Assembly: GCF_003693445.1 (NCBI RefSeq)
Contig: NZ_RFAR01000057.1
Span: 1 to 64,000 of the forward strand
DNA: 64,000 nt
Direction of reading: 5' to 3'
Source: Aquitalea palustris
GTDB lineage: Bacteria > Pseudomonadota > Gammaproteobacteria > Burkholderiales > Chromobacteriaceae
Shown one piece after another: positions 20,734 to 30,173 of this stretch. The notes beneath the pieces were generated by a model that ran no database searches, was not told the DNA's origin, and saw only the letters and a program-made list of their open reading frames with translations. Made by a program: the position numbers and the translations under genes. Within the stretch, counting starts at the first letter, position 1. The number at the start of each line of letters is the position of its first letter.

Positions 20734-21687
20734 ATGGATTCCTCACAACGCGTCCGCGCCATCCTCTCCTTTGTCCAGGCAGCCGATGCTGGCAGCTTTG
20801 CCGCAGGTGCGCGGGCGCTGGGGATCTCCTCGGCGGCAGTCAGCAAAAACATCGCGGGATTGGAAAAAGCGCTGGGGGTGCGGCTAATGAACCGCACCAC
20901 CCGCAGCCTCAAGCTGACTGAAGAAGGCGATGCTTTCCTGCGACAAGCCCGGGTGGCGCTGGAGGCACTGGATCTGGCGGCCGATGCGGTGGTGTCACAG
21001 CGCGCGACCCCTTCTGGGCGAGTGCGCATCTCGACCAGCTCCGGATTCGGCCACGCGCAGCTGGCACCGATATTGCCCGGCTTGTTGCAGACCTATCCCG
21101 GCTTGGCGGTTGAGCTTGATTTTGATGATCGGGTGGTTGATCTGATCCAGGATGGCTACGACCTCGCCTTGCGCGGGGGGCGCATCGTTGACTCGTCGCT
21201 GGTATCACGACCCGTGTGCCAGTTCAGTCTGGTGCTGGTCGCATCGCCAGCCTACCTTGAGGCCTTTGGTGTTCCGGCCACACCTGATGATCTGGCTCGG
21301 CACCGGCTATTGACCCGGCGTTTTCTGGGCGGACGGGTTTCACCATGGAATTTCATCGCCGCAGATGGCAGCATCACCACGCTGAATACAGCAGGCGCAG
21401 CCATGACCATGTCATCACCAGAAGCCCTGACCCAGATGGCACGCTCAGGAGCAGGTATTGCAGAAATTGGTGTGCATCATGCCTGGCAATACCTGCAAAG
21501 TGGCGAGTTGCAGCTGCTGCTGCTGGACTGGCACCACCCGGGCAATTTTGAAATGACGCTGCAGTATCCACACCGAGCCCTGATGGCCCCGCGGGTACGG
21601 GTCACTGTGGAGTATTTGCTGGAAGCCTTTGCCAATATGGAGGAGCTGCATATCCCACGGTCGGCACTCCTGGATTACGCAGTCTGA
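20734..21687 (+). CDS. LysR family transcriptional regulator
   Basis: 317 residues: N-terminal winged helix (AADAGSFAAGARALGISSAAVSKNI, about 14-38) and a LysR substrate domain of the CrgA/DmlR subgroup (RMRISTSSGFGHAQLAPILP-like, here with V). It is divergent from the oxidoreductase cluster, so it probably controls that cluster in response to a small aromatic or electrophilic ligand (inference). Confidence 0.9.
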   Translation: MDSSQRVRAILSFVQAADAGSFAAGARALGISSAAVSKNIAGLEKALGVRLMNRTTRSLKLTEEGDAFLRQARVALEALDLAADAVVSQRATPSGRVRISTSSGFGHAQLAPILPGLLQTYPGLAVELDFDDRVVDLIQDGYDLALRGGRIVDSSLVSRPVCQFSLVLVASPAYLEAFGVPATPDDLARHRLLTRRFLGGRVSPWNFIAADGSITTLNTAGAAMTMSSPEALTQMARSGAGIAEIGVHHAWQYLQSGELQLLLLDWHHPGNFEMTLQYPHRALMAPRVRVTVEYLLEAFANMEELHIPRSALLDYAV

Positions 21688-22097
21688 ACATGCAAACTGG
21701 CGCGACCGCCCATGGGGAGGCCAGACGCAGACTAAAGAAAATCACAGCCCACCCAACTCAGCGACCGGAGCGGGACGGGCTTGCCTAGCCGACCCGATCG
21801 GTGGTCTTTCGTGCCGCCCGGAGTTGAGCGCTCATGCACAGGGCGGCGCTACAAAGCAGCCCGCTGGCACAGCCTTGGCGTAATAGTGATACATCGATGA
21901 ATGAAGTCTCCGTGCATGCCAGATGTGCCCCAACAGTACCGCCGGATGAAAAGCACCGGTAGTGCAATACGGGGAGTGTATGGACGGTGCTCGGCTAGCC
22001 GCTAGCTAAGTTTTTCAGGATTCTTGGCGGATACTGCAGCGTGCCCGCAGGAGCAAACAAGTGGAGTGGAAACGACCAGACCGAGGTGGAATGTGCG
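21688..22097. other. Non-coding stretch, no recognised gene
   Basis: About 410 bases between the LysR stop and the convergent binding-protein gene. It holds only short unconvincing open frames, a 10 base palindrome CGGCTAGCCG near 21992, and no T-rich terminator. Base composition drifts slightly lower in GC; it may be a decayed remnant. Confidence 0.5.
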
Positions 22098-22874
22098 TCA
22101 GTGGCAGCCCGCAGCCAGCAGGCTATAGCGGCCGGCCAGTCGGGACATGCTGCCATCGCGACACATCGACAGCAGTACCTGGTTGAATGCATCCAGCGTA
22201 CCTGGCTGCAGACGGCTGCGGGTAAAGCCAAACATATAGGAGATGGACTTGATCGTAGCCAGCTGGTGCACGGAGGACAGTCCATCCTGCAGTATCCAGT
22301 AACGGGCGATGTCGGCATTGGAGAAAGCCACGGCAGCGGCACCATAGCGCCCGGCAGCCAGCTTGCGCAGCACGGTCTGCGGATCAGGTTCCACCTGCTC
22401 GGTCACCCCTGCCACGCCCTGCAGCAACTGTTCGCTATTGGCTTGCGAAAGCGACGGCCCGTACACCGCCAGCACATGGCCGGACAGGTCCGCCGGCTGC
22501 CGGTAGCGCAGCGGATTGCCATTCAACACATACAGGCCATAGCTGCTAAGCAGTACCGGCAGCGAAAGCTCCATCACGGCACGCCGGTCCGCTACATCCT
22601 GCACCAGCAGCAAGCCGTCGGCTTCGCCCAGGCTGATGGTACGCAAGGCGCGCTTCCACACCATCGCCCGCACTTCGCAGCGCCAGTCCAGCCGCCTGCA
22701 CGCCTCCTGCAGGATTTCCACCTGTGCACCACCAAGCTTGTCGCCCCCGGCATTTTCAATAATGGGGGGAAAGATTTGCGTGACAAACAACAGGCTACGC
22801 GGCGCAGCCTCCACTGCCGTACTGATGCACAGCAGCGCAGCCAGCAACAGTGTTCTGACCCGACTCGCTACCAT
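22098..22874 (-). CDS. Periplasmic substrate-binding protein, SBP family 3-like
   Basis: 258 residues with a signal peptide (basic start, hydrophobic LLLAALLCISTA, AxA end near residue 24). The body resembles amino-acid-type solute-binding proteins (QIFPPIIEN, LGGAQVEILQEACRRL, GEADGLLLVQD). No permease or ATPase gene is adjacent, so it is an orphan receptor-type protein or a stray ABC component. A GGGAGA site precedes the ATG. Confidence 0.8.
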   Translation of the reverse strand: MVASRVRTLLLAALLCISTAVEAAPRSLLFVTQIFPPIIENAGGDKLGGAQVEILQEACRRLDWRCEVRAMVWKRALRTISLGEADGLLLVQDVADRRAVMELSLPVLLSSYGLYVLNGNPLRYRQPADLSGHVLAVYGPSLSQANSEQLLQGVAGVTEQVEPDPQTVLRKLAAGRYGAAAVAFSNADIARYWILQDGLSSVHQLATIKSISYMFGFTRSRLQPGTLDAFNQVLLSMCRDGSMSRLAGRYSLLAAGCH

Positions 22875-23231
22875 CGCTGTCTCCCGACTTTTTCGTCAGT
22901 ATAGCCACTGGCATGCGCGGCAGAATTACCTCTTGGTCGGCCACTACACATGCTGGATAGCACGGTACAAGACAATGAACCAGGAGAGCTTCTTATCTGT
23001 CACGTCCAAGAACAGTCACTCGCTGCCGGCAAGCAATGAGCAGTGATCGGGTCGGCAAAATGCGGGCACCACTCTGGTTTCCATCAGCATCCGGCGCTGG
23101 CAGACAATTGCGGAGCCAGCCGGCCTGTACAAGCGCAACAAGCTGCGGTCACTGTTAATCAGACCATGACAAATCGCCAGACCTGTTGGATGAGCGACAC
23201 AGGAGCTATCCGACCAGGACGGGGAACACCA
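22875..23231. other. Non-coding stretch, no recognised gene
   Basis: About 357 bases between two minus-strand genes. No convincing gene, promoter or terminator is seen; short frames in it lack ribosome sites or family likeness. Confidence 0.5.
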
Positions 23232-23999
23232 TCACTGCGGCTCGACACGGCGCAAGGCCAGCGCTTTCCGGTATTTCAGATGGGCAAATCGGGCGGCGTA
23301 AATGCCCAACACCAGTCCTACCCATCCATCCTTCCAGTTTCCGCTGCGCAAATACCATTTGAAAAAGGCGCCAACCGGGCTGGTCCACTGGCGCAGGGAA
23401 AAGTGCTTGCGGCTTCGCATCTGAGCCAGATCCTGTGCATCAAGGCTGGTATACATCGCCAGCTTGCGCGCTATCTCGGCATGCGAATGAAAGGTTTGAT
23501 GCTTGAGCGGCAGCTCTAGCCTGCCGCAGCTGCGGTAGCCGATAAAATCTTCATGGACAGCCTGTGCAGACAGACCCACCCGCTGCTTGTTGATGATGCG
23601 AATCGGATAATCAGGACAGCCTACCGGGTACAAGGCATGCACCTGCTTCCCCATGACAATCCAGTCACGCTGAATCGCGTAGGCCTCATGCTGGAAACCT
23701 TCATGCTGCAACTGCCGGATATGCCTGATCAGATCATCAGAAGGTATTTCATCGCTATCCAGAAAGAATACATAGTCATGTCGGCATTCGCGCTGGGCAA
23801 ACTCACGTTGCTGACGAAAATCATCAAACCGGCGGTATAGCACTCTGGCACCACACTCCTGTGCTATCGACAGTGTCTGGTCGCTACTCCCGCTATCAAC
23901 GACCAGCAAATCATCAGTCAGTCCAGCCACGGCACTCAAAATTGCTTTCAGGTAGCGTTCACTATTGAAAGTGAGCACATAAATTGACAATGGCGTCAT
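23232..23999 (-). CDS. Glycosyltransferase family 2 (LPS core WaaE/LgtF-like)
   Basis: 255 residues. GT-A fold signatures: YVLTFNSERYLKAIL, LLVVDSGSSDQTLSIAQE and the metal-binding FFLDSDEIP. The pattern with RFDDFRQQREFAQ is that of beta-glucosyltransferases acting on LPS heptose or lipooligosaccharide (WaaE/KdtX, LgtF). It lies alone, so the acceptor is inferred only. AGAGAAA upstream of the ATG serves as ribosome site. Confidence 0.87.
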   Translation of the reverse strand: MTPLSIYVLTFNSERYLKAILSAVAGLTDDLLVVDSGSSDQTLSIAQECGARVLYRRFDDFRQQREFAQRECRHDYVFFLDSDEIPSDDLIRHIRQLQHEGFQHEAYAIQRDWIVMGKQVHALYPVGCPDYPIRIINKQRVGLSAQAVHEDFIGYRSCGRLELPLKHQTFHSHAEIARKLAMYTSLDAQDLAQMRSRKHFSLRQWTSPVGAFFKWYLRSGNWKDGWVGLVLGIYAARFAHLKYRKALALRRVEPQ

Positions 24000-24043
24000 T
24001 ATTTTCTCTGCCCCGTAGTTTTATTTTTAACTATTTATGATTT

Positions 24044-24059
24044 TTGTATTGCAATACAA
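24044..24059. promoter_or_regulatory. Perfect 16 bp palindrome
   Basis: TTGTATTGCAATACAA, 45 bases upstream of the glycosyltransferase ATG (minus strand). Placement suits an operator. Confidence 0.35.
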
Positions 24060-24291
24060 TTTTAATAAAATCGGTCTGTAGGCCTTACCTGCAAAGGAAA
24101 ACATCTTAACTGGCTACTACCCATTACAAATGGAACCTGACACTATTCCAATAGTGGGAAGTATTATCCTGATTTGAAGCAAACCAAACAAATTATATCC
24201 ATGTCGTTTAAACACCCTTCGTAAGCCTGTGCACTTCCGCCATCCACCCAGGGCAGATTCCATCGGGCCGCGCTATTTTGTTGCACTACAG

Positions 24292-24315
24292 CAAATGTTT
24301 GACCGTGAACATTTG
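24292..24315. promoter_or_regulatory. Dyad with 8 bp arms upstream of the yqjD-like operon
   Basis: CAAATGTT and AACATTTG separated by 8 bases, about 117 bases before the yqjD-like ATG. A candidate operator for a dimeric regulator. Confidence 0.4.
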
Positions 24316-24431
24316 ACGTGCTGCATCGCGACTGTTACGGTCAACAGGCATATGCGGAAGCTGGGAACCATTGTTTTAGCATCGTGGTCCGACACCGTTT
24401 ACCCGCCTCAACTTTAGCCAAGGAGATCGCC

Positions 24432-24746
24432 ATGTCCGATGCCGCACTCAATCAGGAAAAAGAACAACTGCTGGAAGATGTCCGCCAGGTTTTGTCCAGT
24501 ACCGAAGATTTGCTTGGTGCTGCCGGCGATGAAGGTGGGGAAAAGGGTCGCGAGCTGCGCAAGCGCCTGGGCGAGAACATCAAGCTGGCCAAGGCCCGCC
24601 TGCTAGAAGCCGAGAAGCTTGTGGTCGGCAAGGCCAAGGTAGCCGCCAAGGCAACCGACGACTACGTGCATGAAAATCCGTGGAAGTCGATCGGCATCGC
24701 CGCCGGCGTAGGCTTTCTGCTGGGCATGCTGGTTTCGCGCCGCTGA
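24432..24746 (+). CDS. YqjD/ElaB family (DUF883) membrane-anchored protein
   Basis: 104 residues from the ATG at 24432, chosen because AGGAG lies 7 bases upstream. The N-terminal amphipathic helical part (EQLLEDVRQVLSSTEDLLG) is followed by DYVHENPWKSIGIAAGVGFLLGMLVSRR, the C-tail membrane anchor typical of YqjD/ElaB/YgaM. E. coli members bind ribosomes at the inner membrane in stationary phase. It is first of a three-gene yqjD-yqjE-yqjK-like operon. Confidence 0.9.
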   Translation: MSDAALNQEKEQLLEDVRQVLSSTEDLLGAAGDEGGEKGRELRKRLGENIKLAKARLLEAEKLVVGKAKVAAKATDDYVHENPWKSIGIAAGVGFLLGMLVSRR

Positions 24747-24760
24747 TGCGGATTGACTGA

Positions 24761-25147
24761 ATGAGCGATTCCCCACGCCAGACACCTCGCCCGGGCAGCA
24801 TCCGCTCGCTGCTGGGCGGGGTGTTTTCCTTGTTGCTGACCCGCTTCGAACTATTCTTGCTGGAGGCGGAAGAGCACAAGGACAATCTGCTGTTCAGCCT
24901 GCTGCTAGGCGGGCTGGCGCTGATTTTGCTGCTGATCGGCCTGTTGAGTGCGCTATTGCTGGTGCTGGTACTGACCCCGGCAGCCTACCGCCCGGCCGTC
25001 CTGTCCTGCCTGACCTTGGCCAGTGTGCTGGGCGCAGTCGGTTTGCTGTGGCAGCTGAAGCGACGTGCATATCGCAGCCGCGCACCATTTGCCGATACGG
25101 TTGCCGAAGTCCGCAAGGACTGGGACAGCCTGAGCGGGAGGCGCTGA
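24761..25147 (+). CDS. YqjE-like phage-holin-family membrane protein
   Basis: 128 residues, two strong membrane helices (about 43-70 and 77-98) between charged ends: the YqjE/DUF1469 layout. It starts 14 bases after the yqjD-like stop and ends 1 base before the next gene. Role unknown; the co-occurrence with YqjD points to envelope stress or stationary phase. Confidence 0.82.
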   Translation: MSDSPRQTPRPGSIRSLLGGVFSLLLTRFELFLLEAEEHKDNLLFSLLLGGLALILLLIGLLSALLLVLVLTPAAYRPAVLSCLTLASVLGAVGLLWQLKRRAYRSRAPFADTVAEVRKDWDSLSGRR

Positions 25148-25148
25148 G

Positions 25149-25427
25149 ATGTCACCACAGGATCGTGCCCTGAAAAAGCAATTGCTGCTGATGAAAGGCG
25201 AAGTGTTGCGCGTCAAGCTGAAGCTGGAAATTGACAGTCTGCGGCAACGCCCGCTTGGCTTGGCCGGCGAGGGCTTCAAGGCTTTTTCCAGCGGTAACGC
25301 GCTGGGAAAACTGGTCAATACCCTGGCCGCCATCTTGCCTTCAGAATCCCTGCGCCACTGGTTGCGCCGGGCATCCCGGCTCTTCCTGCTCTGGAAGGTG
25401 GTCAGCAAGTTCTGGCCCGCTCGCTGA
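25149..25427 (+). CDS. YqjK-like protein
   Basis: 92 residues, very basic, with a hydrophobic patch near SLRHWLRRASRLFLLWKVV. Weak sequence likeness but correct position for YqjK in a yqjD-E-K operon. Function unknown. A terminator follows. Confidence 0.65.
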   Translation: MSPQDRALKKQLLLMKGEVLRVKLKLEIDSLRQRPLGLAGEGFKAFSSGNALGKLVNTLAAILPSESLRHWLRRASRLFLLWKVVSKFWPAR

Positions 25428-25437
25428 GCGCCACAAC

Positions 25438-25460
25438 AAAGCGGCCCATGCCGCTTTTTT
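25438..25460 (+). terminator. Terminator of the yqjDEK-like operon
   Basis: Stem AAAGCGGC / GCCGCTTT with a 4 base loop, followed by further T. The A-run on the left lets it also serve the converging gene. Confidence 0.85.
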
Positions 25461-25472
25461 GTTTAATCACAT

Positions 25473-26423
25473 TCAGGCCTGCAGATTGGGCGTGCCGCTG
25501 TCGATACTGGCAGCCGCGCCCCCCGCATCAGCCAGCTGAATAGTCAGCTGGCTCTCACCCTCGGCACTATCGCTGCCACCATGCAGCATATTATCAATGG
25601 CTGCCATATCCTTGTCGCCCGCATCCAGCAGCTTTTTCAAACCATCATCCTGCGCTTGCAGATTGCGCTGTTTCAGCCATTGCTGAATGGACTTGATGCT
25701 GTTGATCAGTGACTGCAATTCCACATTGCCATTCAGCCCGGAAGCACCGCCAGCCAGGACTACACTACTGCCGGCCAGACTACTGCCAACACTCGCGGCA
25801 TCGCTTGCCGGTGCGCTGTCAGTGGCGCTGGCAGCCTGCGGGCTGTCTGCCGTTGTCGCGGTGTCGGATGTCGCGGCTGACGTAGCGGCCGGTTGCCCGG
25901 CATCACTGTCACTACTGGCAGTCGCAGTGTCCGTCGCCGCCGGTGCCGGTGCCGGATTACCCGACAGGGTAGTCACCAGGCTTTGCTGCTGATCGTTACC
26001 AGTGGCGCTGGCCACCATTTGGCGCAGTTCGGCACTGATCTGTTTCAGCTGCATGGCTATCGAGCGCAATCCACCCTTGTCCTTGCCCACCAGCACCATC
26101 ATCTGCCGCAGGTTCTTGATGCGCTCCTTCAGCATTTCCATGCGGCTGCCATCCAGTTGCTGGCTCTGGCTACGCTGGCTGCGAGCGGCGGCTTGTTTGA
26201 GCTGGCTGGCCTGTTGCTGTTGCCACTGGCTCAGCGCAAGTTGCAGCGACTGATTGACTGCCTGCCTGGCCAGGTTGGGCTGAGCAAGGGGCAAAGAAGT
26301 GGCGACGGCCGATTGCGCCGCCACTGCATTGGCCGTGGGGGGCTGGCTGGGCAAGCTGGTACGCGGATCGGGCAGGCTGGGCAGGGTGGTGTATAGCTGG
26401 ATGGAGCTCATGTCATCGGCCAT
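25473..26423 (-). CDS. Uncharacterised Ala/Ser/Thr-rich protein
   Basis: About 316 residues from the ATG at 26423; GTG 26456 and ATG 26411 are alternatives and none has a clear ribosome site. Layout: proline-rich N-terminus, a Gln-rich helix (LSQWQQQQASQLKQAAARSQ), a basic helical block with LKERIKNLRQMMVLVGKDKGG, then a long Ala/Ser/Thr/Asp low-complexity stretch of about 70 residues, and a helical C-terminus. No signal peptide or membrane segment. I do not recognise the family. Confidence 0.7.
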   Translation of the reverse strand: MADDMSSIQLYTTLPSLPDPRTSLPSQPPTANAVAAQSAVATSLPLAQPNLARQAVNQSLQLALSQWQQQQASQLKQAAARSQRSQSQQLDGSRMEMLKERIKNLRQMMVLVGKDKGGLRSIAMQLKQISAELRQMVASATGNDQQQSLVTTLSGNPAPAPAATDTATASSDSDAGQPAATSAATSDTATTADSPQAASATDSAPASDAASVGSSLAGSSVVLAGGASGLNGNVELQSLINSIKSIQQWLKQRNLQAQDDGLKKLLDAGDKDMAAIDNMLHGGSDSAEGESQLTIQLADAGGAAASIDSGTPNLQA

Positions 26424-26522
26424 TGCGAGGCTATCTTCATATGAATCTATCGGCACTCCCCAGCAATTCTTTAAAGCAATGGTACAAGTGCAGCCGGCAA
26501 TGCCGTTAAAATGTCAGCTTGA

Positions 26523-27290
<768 letters not shown>

Positions 27291-27291
27291 C

Positions 27292-27939
27292 ATGAGCCGA
27301 CTGTCGTGGATCGTGATCCTGCTATGCGGCCTGCTGGCCTGGCCACGCGTTGCGGCTGCGGCAGCTGTGGAAGATGCCGCCGGCTTTGTCCTGCAATCGG
27401 AACAGGATGCGCCCTTGCAAGCCACGCGGGCCAATCTGCGCCATTACGGTCAGCCCTGGATACTGGTCGGCATACGCAGCCAGTCGCTCAGCCTGTTTGA
27501 CGAATGGGGCCGACAGCAGCAGCACTATGTGGTCTCCACGGCCAGACGCGGTGCCGGTGAGCAGGTCAACAGCTACCAGACGCCACGCGGCTGGCACCAT
27601 GTGTGCGACAAGCTGGGCGCTGGAGCGGAGGAAAACACCATCATTTTTCGCCGGCGGGTTACGCCGTGGAAGTACACCGCCGAATTGCACCAGCAATATC
27701 CTGACAAGGACTGGATCCTCACCCGCATCCTGTGGCTGTGCGGTGATGAGCCCGGCAAAAACCAGGGCAGCAATGTCGACAGCTATGACCGCGCCATCTA
27801 CATTCATGGGGCTGGCGACCATGTCGCCTGGGGCAGCCCCACTTCGCTGGGTTGCGTACGAATGAAAAACCCGGACATTATCCAGCTGTTTGAGCAGACG
27901 CCAAACGGCATAGACGTTTTGATAGACGAGAATTCCTGA
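27292..27939 (+). CDS. Periplasmic L,D-transpeptidase (YkuD domain)
   Basis: 215 residues with a signal peptide (ILLCGLLAWPRVAAAAA). The catalytic signature IYIHGAGD followed by SPTSLGCVRMKNPD supplies the His and the nucleophile Cys. Such enzymes cross-link peptidoglycan 3-3 or attach lipoproteins; single-domain proteins of this size without LysM are often ErfK-like or modify the wall. Apparently co-transcribed with tadA and the DUF2721 gene. Confidence 0.9.
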   Translation: MSRLSWIVILLCGLLAWPRVAAAAAVEDAAGFVLQSEQDAPLQATRANLRHYGQPWILVGIRSQSLSLFDEWGRQQQHYVVSTARRGAGEQVNSYQTPRGWHHVCDKLGAGAEENTIIFRRRVTPWKYTAELHQQYPDKDWILTRILWLCGDEPGKNQGSNVDSYDRAIYIHGAGDHVAWGSPTSLGCVRMKNPDIIQLFEQTPNGIDVLIDENS

Positions 27940-27944
27940 CCACC

Positions 27945-28361
27945 ATGCACGCAGCTCTCAACCTGACCACACCAGCACTGCTGTTTCCCGCCATTTCCCT
28001 GCTGTTGCTGGCTTATACCAATCGTTTTCTTGGTCTGGCCAGCATCATCCGTAATCTGTATACCGACTACAAGGAAGAACAGAATCCCAATATCCTGCTG
28101 CAAATCGGCAATCTGCGTACCCGCATCCAGCTGATCAAATGGATGCAGTTTCTGGGCATCGGCAGCCTGTTTCTGTGCACCATGGCCATGTTCCAGATTT
28201 ACACCGGCTGGCAGCAACTGGGCGAGCTGTCTTTTGGCATCAGCCTGCTGATGATGATTGCCTCGCTGGCCACTTCGCTGTGGGAGCTGGTGCGCTCATC
28301 TGATGCACTGAACATCCTGCTGTCGGATCTGGAAGCCGAATCGCACCGCCAGCAGCGCTGA
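27945..28361 (+). CDS. DUF2721 membrane protein
   Basis: 138 residues with three hydrophobic segments (about 7-28, 66-84, 92-112) and the family's conserved NRFLGLASIIRNLY and LGELSFGISLLMM segments. Function unknown. Five bases after the L,D-transpeptidase. Confidence 0.88.
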   Translation: MHAALNLTTPALLFPAISLLLLAYTNRFLGLASIIRNLYTDYKEEQNPNILLQIGNLRTRIQLIKWMQFLGIGSLFLCTMAMFQIYTGWQQLGELSFGISLLMMIASLATSLWELVRSSDALNILLSDLEAESHRQQR

Positions 28362-28382
28362 GCGCCAGTCTGGACTGAGCAT

Positions 28383-28410
28383 AAAAAAACCGGCCGCGCC
28401 GGTTTTTTTA
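28383..28410. terminator. Bidirectional terminator
   Basis: Seven A, stem ACCGGC/GCCGGT, seven T; between the DUF2721 gene and the converging methyltransferase gene. Confidence 0.9.
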
Positions 28411-28411
28411 T

Positions 28412-29164
28412 TCAAGCCGGTTTGCGACCGGCAATGATGTGCAAGGGCATGCTGACCCGTCGCACAATGGTCGGATCGCCCCAGCCGCGGGCCAGGCGCT
28501 GGCGGGCATCATTCAGCACATGGTTGCCCAGGCTCTGCACACACAGCTTGGTGGCCGACCAGGTATGCAGATAGCCCAGCAGTTGCTCGAAATTCCAGTC
28601 CATCAGTATCTGGCATTGTGGCGTTTCCAGCGGTGGCAGCGGCAGGCCGACATCACGGTAGCCATCCCACAACAGCTGACTGCAACTGGACCAGAACGGT
28701 TCGATGACAGCGCGGAAAAAGCGCATGGCGTCATCCACCTGCGGCGTGACATGAAACCAGTCATAGCCCCAGGCTGCAAAGACACCGCTGGGCTTGAGCA
28801 CCCGTTCGAGCTGCGGCCAGAAACGGGGATGGTCGAACCAGTGCAGGGACTGCGCCACCGTCACCAGATCAAACACCTCGTCGCCAAAAGGCGGATGCTC
28901 CGCCGCGCACTCCAGGTAGAAGATATTGCCAGCGGACTCGGCCGCCTGCAGCTGGCTGTGATTGATATCGCTGGCATCAACGCGGGCAAAGCTGCGCGAC
29001 AACTGTACCGCCGCCTGGCCCGTGCCGGTGGCGCAATCCCAGACACGATCGTGTCCGGCGACCACTGCATTCAGCCAGCGGAACAGGCTGTCCGGATAGC
29101 ACGGTCGATAACGTGCGTACTGGTCGGACTGCAGATCAAATGTGGCGATGGCACGCATATCCAT
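28412..29164 (-). CDS. Class I SAM-dependent methyltransferase
   Basis: 250 residues from the ATG at 29164 (a TTG at 29176 is possible). SAM motif I is VWDCATGTGQAAVQL with the acidic loop VDASDINHSQL; motif IV lies in FDLVTVAQSLHWFDHPRFW. The whole resembles the trans-aconitate-type or UbiE-like small-molecule group (FAAWGYDWF). Substrate unknown. Confidence 0.82.
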   Translation of the reverse strand: MDMRAIATFDLQSDQYARYRPCYPDSLFRWLNAVVAGHDRVWDCATGTGQAAVQLSRSFARVDASDINHSQLQAAESAGNIFYLECAAEHPPFGDEVFDLVTVAQSLHWFDHPRFWPQLERVLKPSGVFAAWGYDWFHVTPQVDDAMRFFRAVIEPFWSSCSQLLWDGYRDVGLPLPPLETPQCQILMDWNFEQLLGYLHTWSATKLCVQSLGNHVLNDARQRLARGWGDPTIVRRVSMPLHIIAGRKPA

Positions 29165-29528
29165 GATGTGGCTCAAATGAACGCTCTCTCAGGTAAAGAG
29201 TGCGCCGGAGCATTCCGCCTCACCCTTTCATTTTGTACAAAAATGATAATAGCATCACCAATTGGTACAAATTAAAGTTTATTTATTTTACAAATATTTA
29301 TTTAAAAAAGCCGACTTTACCACTGGAAAATAATAATCAGACAGTTAAATGGCCCATGGGATGGGCTGCCATTATTCTTTATCGGTGGCACTGGCCAATA
29401 CTTGTGCCGGATCAGCATTTGGTGGCGTGTATTGAGGATGCAGTGAAAAGACAGCATCAGGCGGGGCTAAACCAGCCGGCGCAGTGAAAGACCGCAGCGT
29501 GTGAGGCGTGCCCGCACCGACTAATCGA
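29165..29528. other. Intergenic region with AT-rich block, no gene
   Basis: About 360 bases. Bases 29222-29345 are strongly AT-rich and hold the paired TGTAC-type sites listed separately. The rest (to 29528) is ordinary GC-rich sequence without a recognisable gene. Confidence 0.5.
29231..29270. promoter_or_regulatory. Two GTAC-centred near-palindromes in phase
   Basis: TTTTGTACAAAA (29231-29242, perfect) and ATTGGTACAAAT (near 29261), centres 30 bases apart, that is about three helix turns. They lie about 70 and 100 bases upstream of the methyltransferase ATG, where paired operators would bind. Confidence 0.3.
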
Positions 29529-29999
29529 TTAGCGGGCTGGCGGGCTGGTACGGCGCAGGCGGGTGGCCAGCCATTGGTCCAGCTTGCCGGCGAACTGCTG
29601 ACGGTCGGCCTGGCTGAATGGCGGTGGACCTCCGCTCTGGATGCCGCTGGCCCGCAGATTGTCCATGAAATCGCGCAGTGTCAGCTGGCCTTCGATGGTA
29701 TCGCTGGAATAGGCTTCACCGCGAAAATTGATGGCAGCTGCACCTTTGGCCAGTACCTGTGCCGCCAACGGAATATCGCCACTCACCAGCAGATCGCCTT
29801 CCTGGCATTGCCGGGCGATCTCGGCATCGGCCACGTCAAAGCCCTGCCCCACCACAATGCTGCGGATATGGGGGCTGGCGGGCAAGGCTGGCCGTCGGTT
29901 GGCCACAAACACGGCCGGCGTGGCCGTGCGCTGGGCGGCGCGACAGATAATGTCGCGGATCACGGCGGGACAGGCATCGGCATCTACCCAGATGGTCAT
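29529..29999 (-). CDS. YaiI/YqxD family protein (DUF188)
   Basis: 156 residues from the ATG at 29999 ([17 protein letters not shown]), the conserved start. PIN-like fold with VDADACP and the conserved [15 protein letters not shown] loop. Presumed nuclease-like by fold; function unknown. Usual length about 150. Confidence 0.92.
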   Translation of the reverse strand: MTIWVDADACPAVIRDIICRAAQRTATPAVFVANRRPALPASPHIRSIVVGQGFDVADAEIARQCQEGDLLVSGDIPLAAQVLAKGAAAINFRGEAYSSDTIEGQLTLRDFMDNLRASGIQSGGPPPFSQADRQQFAGKLDQWLATRLRRTSPPAR

Positions 30000-30173
30000 G
30001 ATTACGCTTCTTGTATGGCTGGAGTGCGGCAAGCCTACAACAGTCGCCATGTTTCTGCCCATGGCAATTTGTTAAAGTCGGTGCATTCATTGCCAAGCTA
30101 ATGGCATAAACCGGTCAAGCCCTCTATAGTAGTGGGGCATGATTTCCCACCCTCCCCGCACAAGGCTTGTTGA

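Larger units (their letters stand above)
24000..24431. other. AT-rich regulatory-looking intergenic region
   Basis: About 430 bases, clearly lower in GC than its surroundings, between the divergent glycosyltransferase and yqjD-like genes. No gene is seen. It contains two perfect dyads listed separately; the AT-richness suggests promoters for both directions or recently acquired DNA. Confidence 0.55.
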
